Assembly: GCF_003024195.1 (NCBI RefSeq) | Contig: NZ_KZ679038.1 | Span: forward strand, 558,001 to 622,000 | Length of the DNA stretch: 64,000 nt | From: Streptomyces dioscori | Lineage (GTDB): Bacteria > Actinomycetota > Actinomycetes > Streptomycetales > Streptomycetaceae | Direction: 5' to 3' | Shown here: in pieces, positions 32,691 to 40,980 of the stretch | Numbering within the stretch: the stretch's first letter is position 1 | Layout of the letters: each line of letters begins with the position of its first letter | Translations under genes and position numbers: made by a program | Notes under the pieces: model-generated | Told to the model about the DNA's origin: nothing | Databases searched by the model: none | Seen by the model: only the letters and a program-made list of their open reading frames with translations

Positions 32691-33047
32691 TCAGATGCGC
32701 GGGCCGCCCGTGCCGTAGTACGTGCCCAGCTCGTCGCGGTAGCCCTGGTCGCCCAGGTGCTTGTCGCGGTCGAACTCCGGGGCGTCCTTGATCTGCTGTT
32801 TGGTGCGGTCGACGACGATCTTCTGCTCGCCCTGGTCGATGCTGACGACCGTGCTGGCGGGGAGCAGGACCTCCTTGCCGAAGATCCACACACCGGTGTC
32901 CACCACCAGGTAAGCGTCACCGACGTCGTCGGAGTGCTTGTCGACCTTGCCGATGTTGCCGTCCGTGGCCTCGACCTTGTAACCCGTCAGGTCGACGCCC
33001 GCCAGACGACCCGCGGTCGACTTGTAACCCCACACACTTTCAGTCAC
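32691..33047 (-). CDS. PRC-barrel domain protein
   Basis: A 118-residue soluble protein with one PRC-barrel beta domain: LTGYKVEATDGNIGKVDKHSDD (residues 20-42), DAYLVVDTGVWIFGKEVLLPASTV, then a charged C-terminal part with DRDKHLGDQGYRDELGTYYG. PRC-barrels occur in photosynthetic reaction centres and RNA-processing proteins. In actinobacteria these short ones are of unknown role, often stress-induced. The GTG at 33045-33047 is chosen because GGAGGAG lies 10 bases upstream. A leader hairpin and a strong terminator frame it as a single-gene transcript. Confidence 0.85.
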   Translation of the reverse strand: MTESVWGYKSTAGRLAGVDLTGYKVEATDGNIGKVDKHSDDVGDAYLVVDTGVWIFGKEVLLPASTVVSIDQGEQKIVVDRTKQQIKDAPEFDRDKHLGDQGYRDELGTYYGTGGPRI

Positions 33048-33070
33048 GCGAAAACAACTCCTCCGGTAAA

Positions 33071-33100
33071 CAGAGGGCAGCGGGGTTCCCGCCGGCCCTC
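33071..33100 (-). promoter_or_regulatory. Leader hairpin upstream of PRC-barrel gene
   Basis: AGAGGGC and GCCCTCT pair around an inner GCGGG/CCCGC stem with one mismatch, 24-53 bp upstream of the PRC start. It may be an operator or an mRNA leader structure. The rest of the 269-bp gap up to 33316 shows no recognisable site. Confidence 0.35.
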
Positions 33101-33316
33101 TCTTACTCCGTACGTCGTGCACGGCGATCTTCGTCACCGCCGTCAGTGCGGCGGGTGCCCCTCGTCCGGGGCTTCACGCACCCGATTCGGGCCGGAAAGA
33201 GAAACGGAACAAGAAACAGTGCCGCCACACCCTGCCGACGCGCCCGGCACCCCGCCGGGCCTGCGCCTCTCCGGTGAACTCCGGTACGCGGACGCAGGGA
33301 GGGGTACTCCTGCGCC

Positions 33317-33940
33317 ATGACCACCACAGAAACGACCCCTCTGCGGGCTGTCGCACTCGTCTGCACCCTGTCGCCGTCGCCCGCCGCCTCCAGTTCGCAG
33401 CTGCTGGCCGAGCAGACCATGGCGGCGCTGGGCGAGCACGGCGTCACCGGCAAGGTGATCCGGATCGCCGACCACGACGTCCGACCCGGAGTGCAGACCG
33501 ACATGGGGGAAGGCGACGCATGGCCGGGGATCCGGGACACGATCCTGGGCGCCGACATCCTGGTCCTGTCCACGCCGATCTGGCTGGGCCACCCGTCGAG
33601 CATCGCCCAGCGGGTCATGGAGCGGCTGGACGCGGAGATCTCCGAGACGGACGACGAGGGGCGGCCGCTCACCTACGGGAAGGTCGCCGCGGTATGTGTC
33701 GTCGGCAACGAGGACGGGGCCCACAAGGTGAGCGCCGACCTCTTCCAGGGGCTCAACGACGTGGGTTTCTCACTCGCCCCGAACGCGGTCACCTACTGGG
33801 TGGGTGAAGCCATGCAGGGCACCGACTACCAGGACCTTGACAAGACCCCCGAGGCCACCTCCGCCACGACGGCCACGCTGGCGGCCAACACGGCCCATCT
33901 GGCCCGGCAGCTCAAGGCGTCCCCGTACCCGTCGAGCTGA
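33317..33940 (+). CDS. Flavodoxin-like NAD(P)H-dependent FMN reductase family protein
   Basis: A 207-residue alpha/beta protein with a flavodoxin-like fold: VALVCTLSPSPAASSSQLLAEQTMAAL at the N-terminus is the FMN phosphate loop region, ADILVLSTPIWLGHPSSIAQRVMERLD the isoalloxazine region, and AAVCVVGNEDGAHKVSADLFQGLND the second flavin loop. It probably reduces a quinone, nitro compound or flavin with NADPH. ATG 33317 is used although GTG starts exist nearby. It is convergent with the response regulator 13 bp away and has no obvious partner. Confidence 0.82.
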   Translation: MTTTETTPLRAVALVCTLSPSPAASSSQLLAEQTMAALGEHGVTGKVIRIADHDVRPGVQTDMGEGDAWPGIRDTILGADILVLSTPIWLGHPSSIAQRVMERLDAEISETDDEGRPLTYGKVAAVCVVGNEDGAHKVSADLFQGLNDVGFSLAPNAVTYWVGEAMQGTDYQDLDKTPEATSATTATLAANTAHLARQLKASPYPSS

Positions 33941-33953
33941 CCGGAGCCCGCGC

Positions 33954-34646
33954 TCAGTCGTGGGCGCCGACCAGGCCCACCCGGTGGGCCAGCACGACCG
34001 CCTGGACCCGGTCCCGCAGATCCAGCTTGGTCAGGATGCGGGACACGTACGTCTTGACGGTCTCGCGGCTGATGACCATCCGGTCGGCGATCTCGGTGTT
34101 GGACAGGCCCTCGGCGATCAGCTTCAACACCTCCGTCTCGCGCGGCGCCAGAGCGGCCAACGCCGTTGCGGCGGGGTGCCGTTGGGGCCGGCGGAGCCGG
34201 TCGGCGAACTTGCCGACGAGTTGCCGGGTGACGGCGGGCGCCAGCAGTGACTCGCCCGCGTCGACCGTCCGGATGCCGTGCACCAGGTCGCGCGGGGGCG
34301 AGTCCTTGAGCAGGAAGCCGCTCGCCCCGGCCCGCAGTGCCTCGTACACGTACTCGTCGAGATTGAAGGTGGTGACCACCAGGACCCGCATCGGATCGAC
34401 GACGCCGGGTCCGGCGAGCAGCCGGGTCGCCTCGATGCCGTCGAGCAGGGGCATGCGGATGTCCATGACCACCACGTCCGGGCGCAGCCGTCGCGCGATC
34501 TCCACCGCCGTGCGGCCGTCCCCGGCCTCTCCCACGACCTCGATGTCCGGCTGCGCGGTGAAGATGGTGACGTAGCCGGTGCGTACGAGTTCCTGGTCGT
34601 CGCAGACCAGGACCCTGATCGGCGCCCCGGCGCCCGGCCCGGTCAT
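33954..34646 (-). CDS. Response regulator, NarL/FixJ family
   Basis: A 230-residue two-domain regulator. The receiver domain (10-125) has the acidic pair in CDDQ, phosphoacceptor Asp62 in VVMDIRMPLLDG, Thr in VVTTF and Lys in FLLKDSPP. The LuxR-type helix-turn-helix (about 165-228) reads LAPRETEVLKLIAEGLSNTEIADRMVISRETVKTYVSRIL. Its ATG overlaps the kinase stop (ATGA), so the pair is coupled. Targets are unknown. Confidence 0.95.
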   Translation of the reverse strand: MTGPGAGAPIRVLVCDDQELVRTGYVTIFTAQPDIEVVGEAGDGRTAVEIARRLRPDVVVMDIRMPLLDGIEATRLLAGPGVVDPMRVLVVTTFNLDEYVYEALRAGASGFLLKDSPPRDLVHGIRTVDAGESLLAPAVTRQLVGKFADRLRRPQRHPAATALAALAPRETEVLKLIAEGLSNTEIADRMVISRETVKTYVSRILTKLDLRDRVQAVVLAHRVGLVGAHD

Positions 34647-35995
34647 ACCTCTCCCCCGTGCGCTTCGTGCCCCCGGTGCGTCCCGTGCGCCGCGGCTTCG
34701 CCGTGTCCCGCGGAGGGTATGCGCGCGCGGACGCTGAAGCCGCCGTCCGGCCGGCCGCCTGCGAGCAGTTCACCGCCGAACACACTCACCCGTTCACGCA
34801 GCCCGATCAGGCCGTGGCCGCCGCCCCGGCCCAGGGGTGGTCTGCGCCGCTGGGCGTGCGCCGTGGCGACCGTGGCGGGCGTTCCCTCGGTGGTCACCTC
34901 GACCTCCACGTCCTTGCGGCCGTAGTGGACCTGGACGAGCGTCCGGTGGCCCGGGGCGTGCTTGAGCGCGTTGGTCAGCGCCTCCTGCACCACGCGGTAC
35001 GCGGCCAGTTCCACCGCGGTGGCCAGCTCCCGCCGTTCACCCCGCTCCGCCAGTTCCACGGGCTGTCCGGCGGTCCGGGTCTGCTCGACCAGATCACTCA
35101 GCCGCCCCGGCTCCGGCGTACGGTCCGGCGTGGACGACGCGCTTGCGGAGCCGTCGGCCGCCCTGCCGCCGGACGGACCGACGGACGTGTCGCCGGTCGT
35201 CTCGCCGGACGCCTTCAGTACGCCCAGCAGATGCTGGAGGTCTCTCAGGGCCCGCCGCCCGGAGTCGCTGATCGCTTCGAGTCCGGTCTCCACCCGCTCG
35301 GGCGCGTCGGCGAGCAGGAACTGGGCGGCATCCGCCTGGACCACCATGGCGGTCACATGGTGGGTCACCACGTCGTGCAACTCCCGCGCGATACGGGCCC
35401 GTTCGCGTGCCATCGCCGCCTCCACACTGAGCCGGCGCCGCTCCGCCTCCCCCTCCTGCCGGGCCCGTACCGTCCTGCCGACGGCCCAGCACACCCCCAG
35501 GATCAGGAACATGAGGACGAAGTCGGGCACCTGCTGGGGCGACCCCCTGTGGTGCAGCCCGAGCGCGAACAGCGTGAACGCCGTGACCGCGACGGCGACC
35601 GGCAGAGCGCGGCGCATGCCGACGGCACGCTTTCCGTGGGCTCCGAGGCTGTACAGCGCGATGTACAGGCCGAGGCTCGCGCAGGTCTTCGGATAGCCGG
35701 CCAGTTCATGGACCGCGAACGCGCCCGCGATCAGCGCGAGGCACACGGCGGGCCATCTGCGCCGCAGCACGAGCGGCAGCCAGAGGGCGGCCGTCACCAG
35801 CGCACCCGGCAGTCCGGGCGCTCGTTCCGGCAAGTCTCCGAACTGTGCGCCGATCGGGGCCGTCACCGGCGCGAACACCAGCGGGGCGAGCAGCACGGTG
35901 AACACCGCGTCCCGGCCCAGCACGCCCAGCGCACCCCAACGGGCCGCGAAAACAGGCGTGTTCTTCCTCAAGTCCGACCCCGCTGATCCGAGCAC
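34643..35995 (-). CDS. Sensor histidine kinase, HisKA_3 (NarX/DesK-like) family
   Basis: A 450-residue membrane kinase. About five hydrophobic segments lie between residues 25 and 175. The dimerisation domain RERARIARELHDVVTHHV has phospho-His207. The ATPase domain holds the N-box VQEALTNALKHA and G-box GHGLIGLRERV, and an acidic/Ser-rich linker at about 265-300 separates the two. It has no extracellular sensor domain, so it may sense membrane state. It starts at GTG 35995; an in-frame TTG 9 codons later is possible. It pairs with the overlapping NarL-type regulator. Confidence 0.92.
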   Translation of the reverse strand: MLGSAGSDLRKNTPVFAARWGALGVLGRDAVFTVLLAPLVFAPVTAPIGAQFGDLPERAPGLPGALVTAALWLPLVLRRRWPAVCLALIAGAFAVHELAGYPKTCASLGLYIALYSLGAHGKRAVGMRRALPVAVAVTAFTLFALGLHHRGSPQQVPDFVLMFLILGVCWAVGRTVRARQEGEAERRRLSVEAAMARERARIARELHDVVTHHVTAMVVQADAAQFLLADAPERVETGLEAISDSGRRALRDLQHLLGVLKASGETTGDTSVGPSGGRAADGSASASSTPDRTPEPGRLSDLVEQTRTAGQPVELAERGERRELATAVELAAYRVVQEALTNALKHAPGHRTLVQVHYGRKDVEVEVTTEGTPATVATAHAQRRRPPLGRGGGHGLIGLRERVSVFGGELLAGGRPDGGFSVRARIPSAGHGEAAAHGTHRGHEAHGGEV

Positions 35996-36031
35996 AGGCA
36001 GAGCCTAGGCCCTGTCGTCCAGTTCCCGCCC

Positions 36032-36053
36032 GCCGGACCCCGGGTGATCCGGC
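36032..36053 (-). terminator. Weak hairpin after the stressosome operon
   Basis: GCCGGA and TCCGGC form a 6-bp stem with a 10-nt loop, 11 bases past the receiver-PP2C stop. It is a plausible but weak terminator between this operon and the downstream kinase gene. Confidence 0.35.
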
Positions 36054-36063
36054 CGCGGGGGCC

Positions 36064-37668
36064 TTATGTGAACAGTGCGGTGATGAGGGCGATGTCGTCG
36101 TCCTTGTTCTGTCCGAAGCGTGCGAGGAGCAGGTCGCACATCTCCTCCAGATCGGTCGGCCCGTCGGCCACGGCCTCGCGGAACTCGGCGAGGGTGGCGT
36201 CCAGATGGGCGGTCCGTACCTCGACGAGACCGTCCGTCACCATGAGCAGCCGGGTGCCGGGCGGGGCCTCCACCACGGTGGGCGGCGGATGCGGGAGGCC
36301 GAGGCCGATCAGCGGGCCGTGGGGTTCGTGGAACCGCGGCCCCTTCTCCGGGTCGATCACCAGCGGCGGGAGGTGGCCCGCGTTGGCTATGTGCAGGCGG
36401 CGTTCGTCCGGTTCGACCAGTACGAGGCACAGGGTGACGGTGATGCCGGGCTGGGACTGGCCGAGCAGCGTTTCCAGCCGGTCCAGGATGTGGTGCGGAG
36501 GGTGCCCTTCGACGGCGTAGGCCCGCAGTGCGTGGCGTACCTCGCCCATGACGGTCGCGGCGGTCACCGAGTGCCCGACGACGTCTCCGATGGCGAGCAG
36601 CAGACCGCCCACCGTGCGCACCGCTTCGTAGAAGTCTCCCCCGATCTCCGCGTGTTCGGAGGCGGGGAGGTAGCGGAAGGCCAGCTGGACGCCCGGGACG
36701 GTCGGCAGCTCCTTGGGGAGGAAGGAGCGCTGCAGGGCCAGGCCCAGGGCGTGTTCCTCGTTGTAGGTCCGCAGCGCTTCGAGGGCGAGGGCGCCGGCGT
36801 TGGCCAGTTGCTGCAGGAGCTGTTCGTCGTCGGCGCTGCGCAGGGCGGTCACGGGGACGGCAAGACACACGGGGGGACGGCCGCGTTTGGTGCGGGCCAC
36901 CGCGAGCGCCACATCTCCGGCGAGGTGGTCGCCGGGCAGCATGGCCTGCCACTGGCCGTGCGGGACACGGACGATCGCGACGCCGGTGTCCTGGCTCAGA
37001 CTGTGGGCCGCGAGCTGCTTCAGGAGGCCCGGGTGCGCGGGATGGATCCGTACGGTGGCCTGGGCGTCGTCGGTCATGCTGTGCACGGCCTGCGTCTGGG
37101 GCGAGAGGAACACCGCGCTGGCGGGGCTGTCCAGGACGGCGGCGGCGCCGCCGGTGGCCGCCGAGGCGAAGGAGTGGAAGCCGACGGCGCTGTAGACGTC
37201 GAGCGTCGCCTGGTTCAGCGCTATGAGGCGGTGCGCGAGCTTCTCGGCGCGCTGCCGTGCCCTGGCGTAGCGCAGGGTGGCGGAGACGGTGGCGAGGAGC
37301 TCGCCGGGGTCGATGGGCTGGTCGAGGTAGGCGTCCGCGCCCCGTCTCAGCCCCTCCGCGTGATCGTCGGGGGTGATGGCGGCGGCGGAGATCTGGATGA
37401 TCGGCAGATGTGCGGTCCGCGGGCTGTTCTTGACCCGTTCGCTGACCTCGAAGCCGCTCATGTCGGGCAGCCGGACGTCGATGATCGCGATGTCCGGAAG
37501 CGTGCCCGGTCCGCCGTGCAGCCGGTCGAGGCCCTGCTCTCCCGTGCTGGCGCTGATGACGGAGTGTCCCGCGCGCTGCAGCCAGCTGGTGAGGACGTAA
37601 CGGTTCGTCTCGTTGTCGTCGACGACCAGGACGGTCGCGGGCAGACGCTCCTGGGCACTGTCGGTCAC
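36064..37668 (-). CDS. Response regulator with PP2C (SpoIIE/RsbU-like) phosphatase output
   Basis: A 534-residue protein. The receiver domain at 10-130 has the DDNE acidic pair and phospho-acceptor Asp64 in IIDVRLPDMSG. A GAF-like segment follows (about 155-315), then a PP2C_SIG phosphatase (about 330-532) with GGDFYEAV, LLLAIGDVVGHSVTAA and MVTDGLVEVR, the metal-binding Asp motifs. It would dephosphorylate an anti-sigma antagonist when phosphorylated. It is the last gene of the operon and its ATG overlaps the histidine kinase stop (ATGA), which makes that kinase the likely phosphodonor. Confidence 0.93.
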   Translation of the reverse strand: MTDSAQERLPATVLVVDDNETNRYVLTSWLQRAGHSVISASTGEQGLDRLHGGPGTLPDIAIIDVRLPDMSGFEVSERVKNSPRTAHLPIIQISAAAITPDDHAEGLRRGADAYLDQPIDPGELLATVSATLRYARARQRAEKLAHRLIALNQATLDVYSAVGFHSFASAATGGAAAVLDSPASAVFLSPQTQAVHSMTDDAQATVRIHPAHPGLLKQLAAHSLSQDTGVAIVRVPHGQWQAMLPGDHLAGDVALAVARTKRGRPPVCLAVPVTALRSADDEQLLQQLANAGALALEALRTYNEEHALGLALQRSFLPKELPTVPGVQLAFRYLPASEHAEIGGDFYEAVRTVGGLLLAIGDVVGHSVTAATVMGEVRHALRAYAVEGHPPHHILDRLETLLGQSQPGITVTLCLVLVEPDERRLHIANAGHLPPLVIDPEKGPRFHEPHGPLIGLGLPHPPPTVVEAPPGTRLLMVTDGLVEVRTAHLDATLAEFREAVADGPTDLEEMCDLLLARFGQNKDDDIALITALFT

Positions 37669-39113
37669 GGCCCGCCCTTTCGGTTCTGCGGTTGCTGCGT
37701 GTACTCATGGCCCAGATCCGGCAGCCGGACCTCCACCTTGGTGCCTACGCCCACGGTACTGGTGAGGGTGAGGGTTCCGCCGAGCAGTTCGGCCAGCGTA
37801 CGGGCGTAGGGCAGGCCGAGGCCGGTGCCGGGCCGTCCGCTCTGGTGGGGGCCGCGGACCTGGTAGAAGACCTCGAAGACCCGGCCGAGTTCTTCGGGCG
37901 GGATGCCGATCCCGGTGTCCGTGACGGTGAACAGGACGGCGGGGGCCGAGGGTTCGGGATCGACGTCGATCTCCAGGCGTACCTCGCCGCGCTCGGTGAA
38001 CTTGAGGGCGTTGGAGAGGAGGTTGCGCAGGATGCGGACCAGCAGCGTCTCGTCGGTCACCAGGGCGGGCTGCTGTTCGGGGCGAGGAGTGACGAGGGTC
38101 ACCCGTTCGTGTCCGTGGCTGCTCAGGATGAGGCCTCTGAGGTGGGCGACGAGCAGCCGCAGATCCACCGGTTCCGTATGGATCTCCAGGTGACCGGCCT
38201 CGGCCTTGGCGACGTCGAGCAGGTCGCTCACGAGCGACAGGAGCGTGTGGCCGGCCGATCCTATGAGTTCGACCTGTTCCCGCTGCTCGACGGTGAGGTC
38301 CGGGGAGCTGGGGGCCAGCATCAGGGTGGAGAGGGCGACCACGGAGTTGACCGGGGTGCGCAGTTCGTGGCTGATGTTCGTCCAGAAGCGGGTCTTGGCC
38401 TCGCTCGCCTCCTGCAACTGGTGGCGCTTGTCCTCCAACTCGGTGTGGAGCGCGAGAACACCGCTGTTGGTGTCCTCCAGCTCCTGCGTCAGCTCGGTGT
38501 ACAGCGCGAGGACGCCCCGGTTGGTCTCCTCCAGCTCCTCGTTCAGATGGCGCAGTTCCTCCCGCTGGGCGCGGGTCTCCTCCAGGGTGGCGATCAGGTC
38601 GCGGGTCTGGGCGCGCAGGTCGTCCGCCTCGGTCGACCGGGAGGATGCCTGGAGGACCTCCGCCAGCCGGGCGTGCTGCTCGGCCGCACCGCCGGCGTCG
38701 GGGGTGAGAGGCTGCCTCACGACGATGCGGCCCCCTGCCGGGCCGGCCTCGTACTCGACCCCCACGAGCTTCGCGGCCAGGTCGAGCGTTTCCTGCGCCG
38801 GGGGCGGGCCGCCGGTCCACACGAACGTGACGAGCAGGGCCGTGGGCCGGCCCGGTGGGACCAGGCCGAAGGAGACCTCCAGACCGCGGCAGCCGAGCCG
38901 GTCCCGTCCGAGTTCGCTCAGCGCGGTCGCCAGCCGGACCTGGTCCTGTCGCTCCAGCGACATGGCCGCCGCCGCCTGCTGCGCGGTCCGCCGCAGGCCG
39001 AACACGTCCTGGGACGAGGACAGGACGAACGGCACCGCCGTGCGGGCGGGGCCGGCGGCGGACGACTGGTCGTGGTGGGCCGCGTCGCCGCGGGATCCCC
39101 GGTCAGACACCAC
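37665..39113 (-). CDS. Histidine kinase with degenerate ATPase-like N-terminus and coiled coil
   Basis: A 482-residue soluble kinase. Residues 25-135 resemble an RsbT/RsbW-type ATPase fold (DVFGLRRTAQQAAAAMSLERQDQVRLATALSELGR) but lack a glycine-rich ATP lid. A long coiled coil at about 145-245 follows, in which an 18-residue unit (LEETNRGVLALYTEL and LEDTNSGVLALHTEL) is repeated. Then come HisKA with phospho-His249 in NISHELRTPVNS, and HATPase_c with LRNLLSNALKFT, VTDTGIGIPPEEL and GTGLGLPYAR. It has no membrane segment. It is coupled to the receiver-PP2C gene and probably takes input from the stressosome proteins encoded upstream. Confidence 0.92.
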   Translation of the reverse strand: MVSDRGSRGDAAHHDQSSAAGPARTAVPFVLSSSQDVFGLRRTAQQAAAAMSLERQDQVRLATALSELGRDRLGCRGLEVSFGLVPPGRPTALLVTFVWTGGPPPAQETLDLAAKLVGVEYEAGPAGGRIVVRQPLTPDAGGAAEQHARLAEVLQASSRSTEADDLRAQTRDLIATLEETRAQREELRHLNEELEETNRGVLALYTELTQELEDTNSGVLALHTELEDKRHQLQEASEAKTRFWTNISHELRTPVNSVVALSTLMLAPSSPDLTVEQREQVELIGSAGHTLLSLVSDLLDVAKAEAGHLEIHTEPVDLRLLVAHLRGLILSSHGHERVTLVTPRPEQQPALVTDETLLVRILRNLLSNALKFTERGEVRLEIDVDPEPSAPAVLFTVTDTGIGIPPEELGRVFEVFYQVRGPHQSGRPGTGLGLPYARTLAELLGGTLTLTSTVGVGTKVEVRLPDLGHEYTQQPQNRKGGP

Positions 39114-39134
39114 GCTCGTCCCGCCCTCCGCCGG

Positions 39135-40193
39135 TCACCATGCCCCCTTGATCACCACGACGCTGGCGTCGTCGCGTCGCACTCCTGCCTCTCGCAGCAG
39201 CTGACCGGCCATGACGAGCGGTGTGTGGCTCAGCAGACCGGGCAGGGTTCCATGGTCCCAGCGTTCGGTCAGACCGTCGGAGTGCATCACCAGGGCGCCG
39301 TGGGCCGGGAGCGCTTCCTCGAACGTCCGCAGTCGCCGCATCTGCGCTCCGACGATACCGGGTGCGGACAGCAGGGCCCGGCGGCCGTCGTCGCCCACGA
39401 GGAAGCCGCTCACGTTGCCGATTCCGCAGTACAGCACCCGTCCGGCGGCCGGCTCGATCCGCGCCACGGCGACCGCGCCGCCACGTGTGCCGCGCAGGGC
39501 GAGGTGGATCGCGCCGAGGGCGCCCGCCGGACTGAGATCACGGGTGTCGTGGAACGCCTTGACCGCGGCCTGGCTGGCGCGCGCGGCGAGGGGTCCGTGC
39601 CCCAGTCCGTCGCACAGCATCACCAGGATCGCCGGGCGGTCCCCGGCGGCGACGCTGTCGTCGGTACGGACGGCCCAGGCGTCCCCGCACACGGTCTCCC
39701 CACTGATGGGCCGTGTGACCCCGGCGGCGGTGGACAGGTCCCGGGAGGCGACGACGGCCCGGCCGTCCGCGGTGCGCGGCCAGAACTGAGCGGCCATGAC
39801 CGTGCCGCGGCCCGGCACGGAGTGCAGGTCGAACTGGTCCGCGAGGCGGGCGACCGCGCCCAGGCCGATGCCCAGGGTGCCCGCGCTGGACGATCCGTCG
39901 GCCAGCGCTGCGGGAACGTCCGTCATACCGGGCCCCGAGTCGACGGTGAGGAACTCCACACCGGCCTGGTCCCCGGACCGCACCACGCGCAGCAGCAGGG
40001 CTCCGTCGTCGGCATGCCGCTGTACGTTCGTGGCGGCCTCGGTGACGGCGAGGGCGACCTCGGCGGCCCGGTGGCTGTTCAGTCCTATGCGCCTGGCCAG
40101 CGTGGCGGCCGCGCCCCTGGCGGCAGCCGCCAGGGAGGCGCCGTCCCTGAACCACGCGATGTCCTCGCAGTTCAGGGCGGTGGCGGTGTTCAC
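39135..40193 (-). CDS. Fusion of RsbT/RsbW-like ATPase and PP2C (RsbX-like) phosphatase
   Basis: A 352-residue protein with two parts. The N-terminal HATPase_c_2 domain (about 10-130) has VALAVTEAATNVQRHA (N-box) and TVDSGPGMTDV, GTLGIGLGAVARLAD (G-boxes). The C-terminal PP2C domain (about 150-350) has ILVMLCDGLGHGPLAA, GALVMHSDGLTERWDHGTLPG and RDDASVVVIKG. RsbX resets the stressosome by dephosphorylating RsbR/RsbS. The GTG at 40193 is preferred because it forms a GTGA overlap with the rsbT stop; another GTG lies nine bases earlier. Confidence 0.88.
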   Translation of the reverse strand: MNTATALNCEDIAWFRDGASLAAAARGAAATLARRIGLNSHRAAEVALAVTEAATNVQRHADDGALLLRVVRSGDQAGVEFLTVDSGPGMTDVPAALADGSSSAGTLGIGLGAVARLADQFDLHSVPGRGTVMAAQFWPRTADGRAVVASRDLSTAAGVTRPISGETVCGDAWAVRTDDSVAAGDRPAILVMLCDGLGHGPLAARASQAAVKAFHDTRDLSPAGALGAIHLALRGTRGGAVAVARIEPAAGRVLYCGIGNVSGFLVGDDGRRALLSAPGIVGAQMRRLRTFEEALPAHGALVMHSDGLTERWDHGTLPGLLSHTPLVMAGQLLREAGVRRDDASVVVIKGAW

Positions 40194-40612
40194 CGCACCC
40201 ACTTGATGATGGTCACGGTCGTTCCCTCACCGGGCGCGGTGACGAGCTGGAAGTCGTCGACGAGGCGCCGGGCGCCGCTGAGGCCGAGGCCGAGGCCGCC
40301 GCCGGACGTCCAGCCGTCCGTCATGGCCTGCTCGACATCGGCGATACCGGGGCCGGAGTCCTCGAAGACGGCGGCCACGCCCCGTTTGCCGTTCGCGCTG
40401 ACCAGTCCGGAGCTGACGGTGCCCCCGCCGCCGTAGATGAGGGTGTTGCGGGCGAGTTCGCTCGCCGCAGTGATCATCTTCGTCTGGTCGACCAGGGACA
40501 GCCGGCACTCCTGGGACAGCGTCCGGATCGCCTGCCGGATGTGCACGAGATCCCCGCTGCGCGCGATGGGATGGACCTGTGGGTCTTCGCCCGCAGTCCA
40601 GGGCGCTGTCAC
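40190..40612 (-). CDS. rsbT: Stressosome serine/threonine kinase RsbT
   Basis: A 140-residue switch kinase. QAIRTLSQECRLSLVDQTKMITAASELARNTLIYGGGG contains the N-box Asn, FEDSGPGIADVEQAM the G1 box and GLGLGLSGARRLVDDF the G2 box of GHKL kinases. RsbT phosphorylates RsbS and RsbR under stress, is then released and activates an RsbU-type phosphatase. GTG 40612 overlaps the rsbS stop (GTGA). Confidence 0.93.
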   Translation of the reverse strand: MTAPWTAGEDPQVHPIARSGDLVHIRQAIRTLSQECRLSLVDQTKMITAASELARNTLIYGGGGTVSSGLVSANGKRGVAAVFEDSGPGIADVEQAMTDGWTSGGGLGLGLSGARRLVDDFQLVTAPGEGTTVTIIKWVR

Positions 40613-40980
40613 CGCAAGGCCGAACTGGTGGGTTGACGCAGTTTCGCCAGCCCCTTCTCAAGGTCGAGGGCAGTGCTGACCCCGCCGAGCGAAAGGCCCA
40701 GCTCGACGAGGGTGATGGCCACGGCGGGACGCATGCCCACCACCACCGTCCTGGCGTCGAGCACGCGTGAGATGGCGGCGACCGTCGCGAGCATGCGCCC
40801 CACGAAGGAGTCGACGATCTCCAGGGCGCTGATGTCGATGACGACGCCCCGGGCGGACTTGGCGACGATCTCGTTCGCCAGGTCCTCCTGGAGGTTCAGC
40901 ACCATCTGGTCCTCCAGATCGAACTGGACGGACACCAGCAGGATGTCTCCGATACGCAGGATCGGAAGGCGCTCGCTCAT
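40609..40980 (-). CDS. rsbS: Stressosome scaffold STAS protein RsbS
   Basis: A 123-residue single STAS domain. VVIDISALEIVDSFVGRML carries the conserved phospho-acceptor Ser58 in the IVDSF motif of RsbS, along with Ser51. It forms the stressosome core with RsbR and holds RsbT inactive until phosphorylated. Its ATG overlaps the rsbR stop (ATGA). Confidence 0.94.
   Translation of the reverse strand: MSERLPILRIGDILLVSVQFDLEDQMVLNLQEDLANEIVAKSARGVVIDISALEIVDSFVGRMLATVAAISRVLDARTVVVGMRPAVAITLVELGLSLGGVSTALDLEKGLAKLRQPTSSALR

Noticed and set aside
37692..40436. Plus-strand frame of 914 codons opposite the stressosome genes
   Set aside because: It mirrors genes with intact catalytic motifs and has no recognisable domain.
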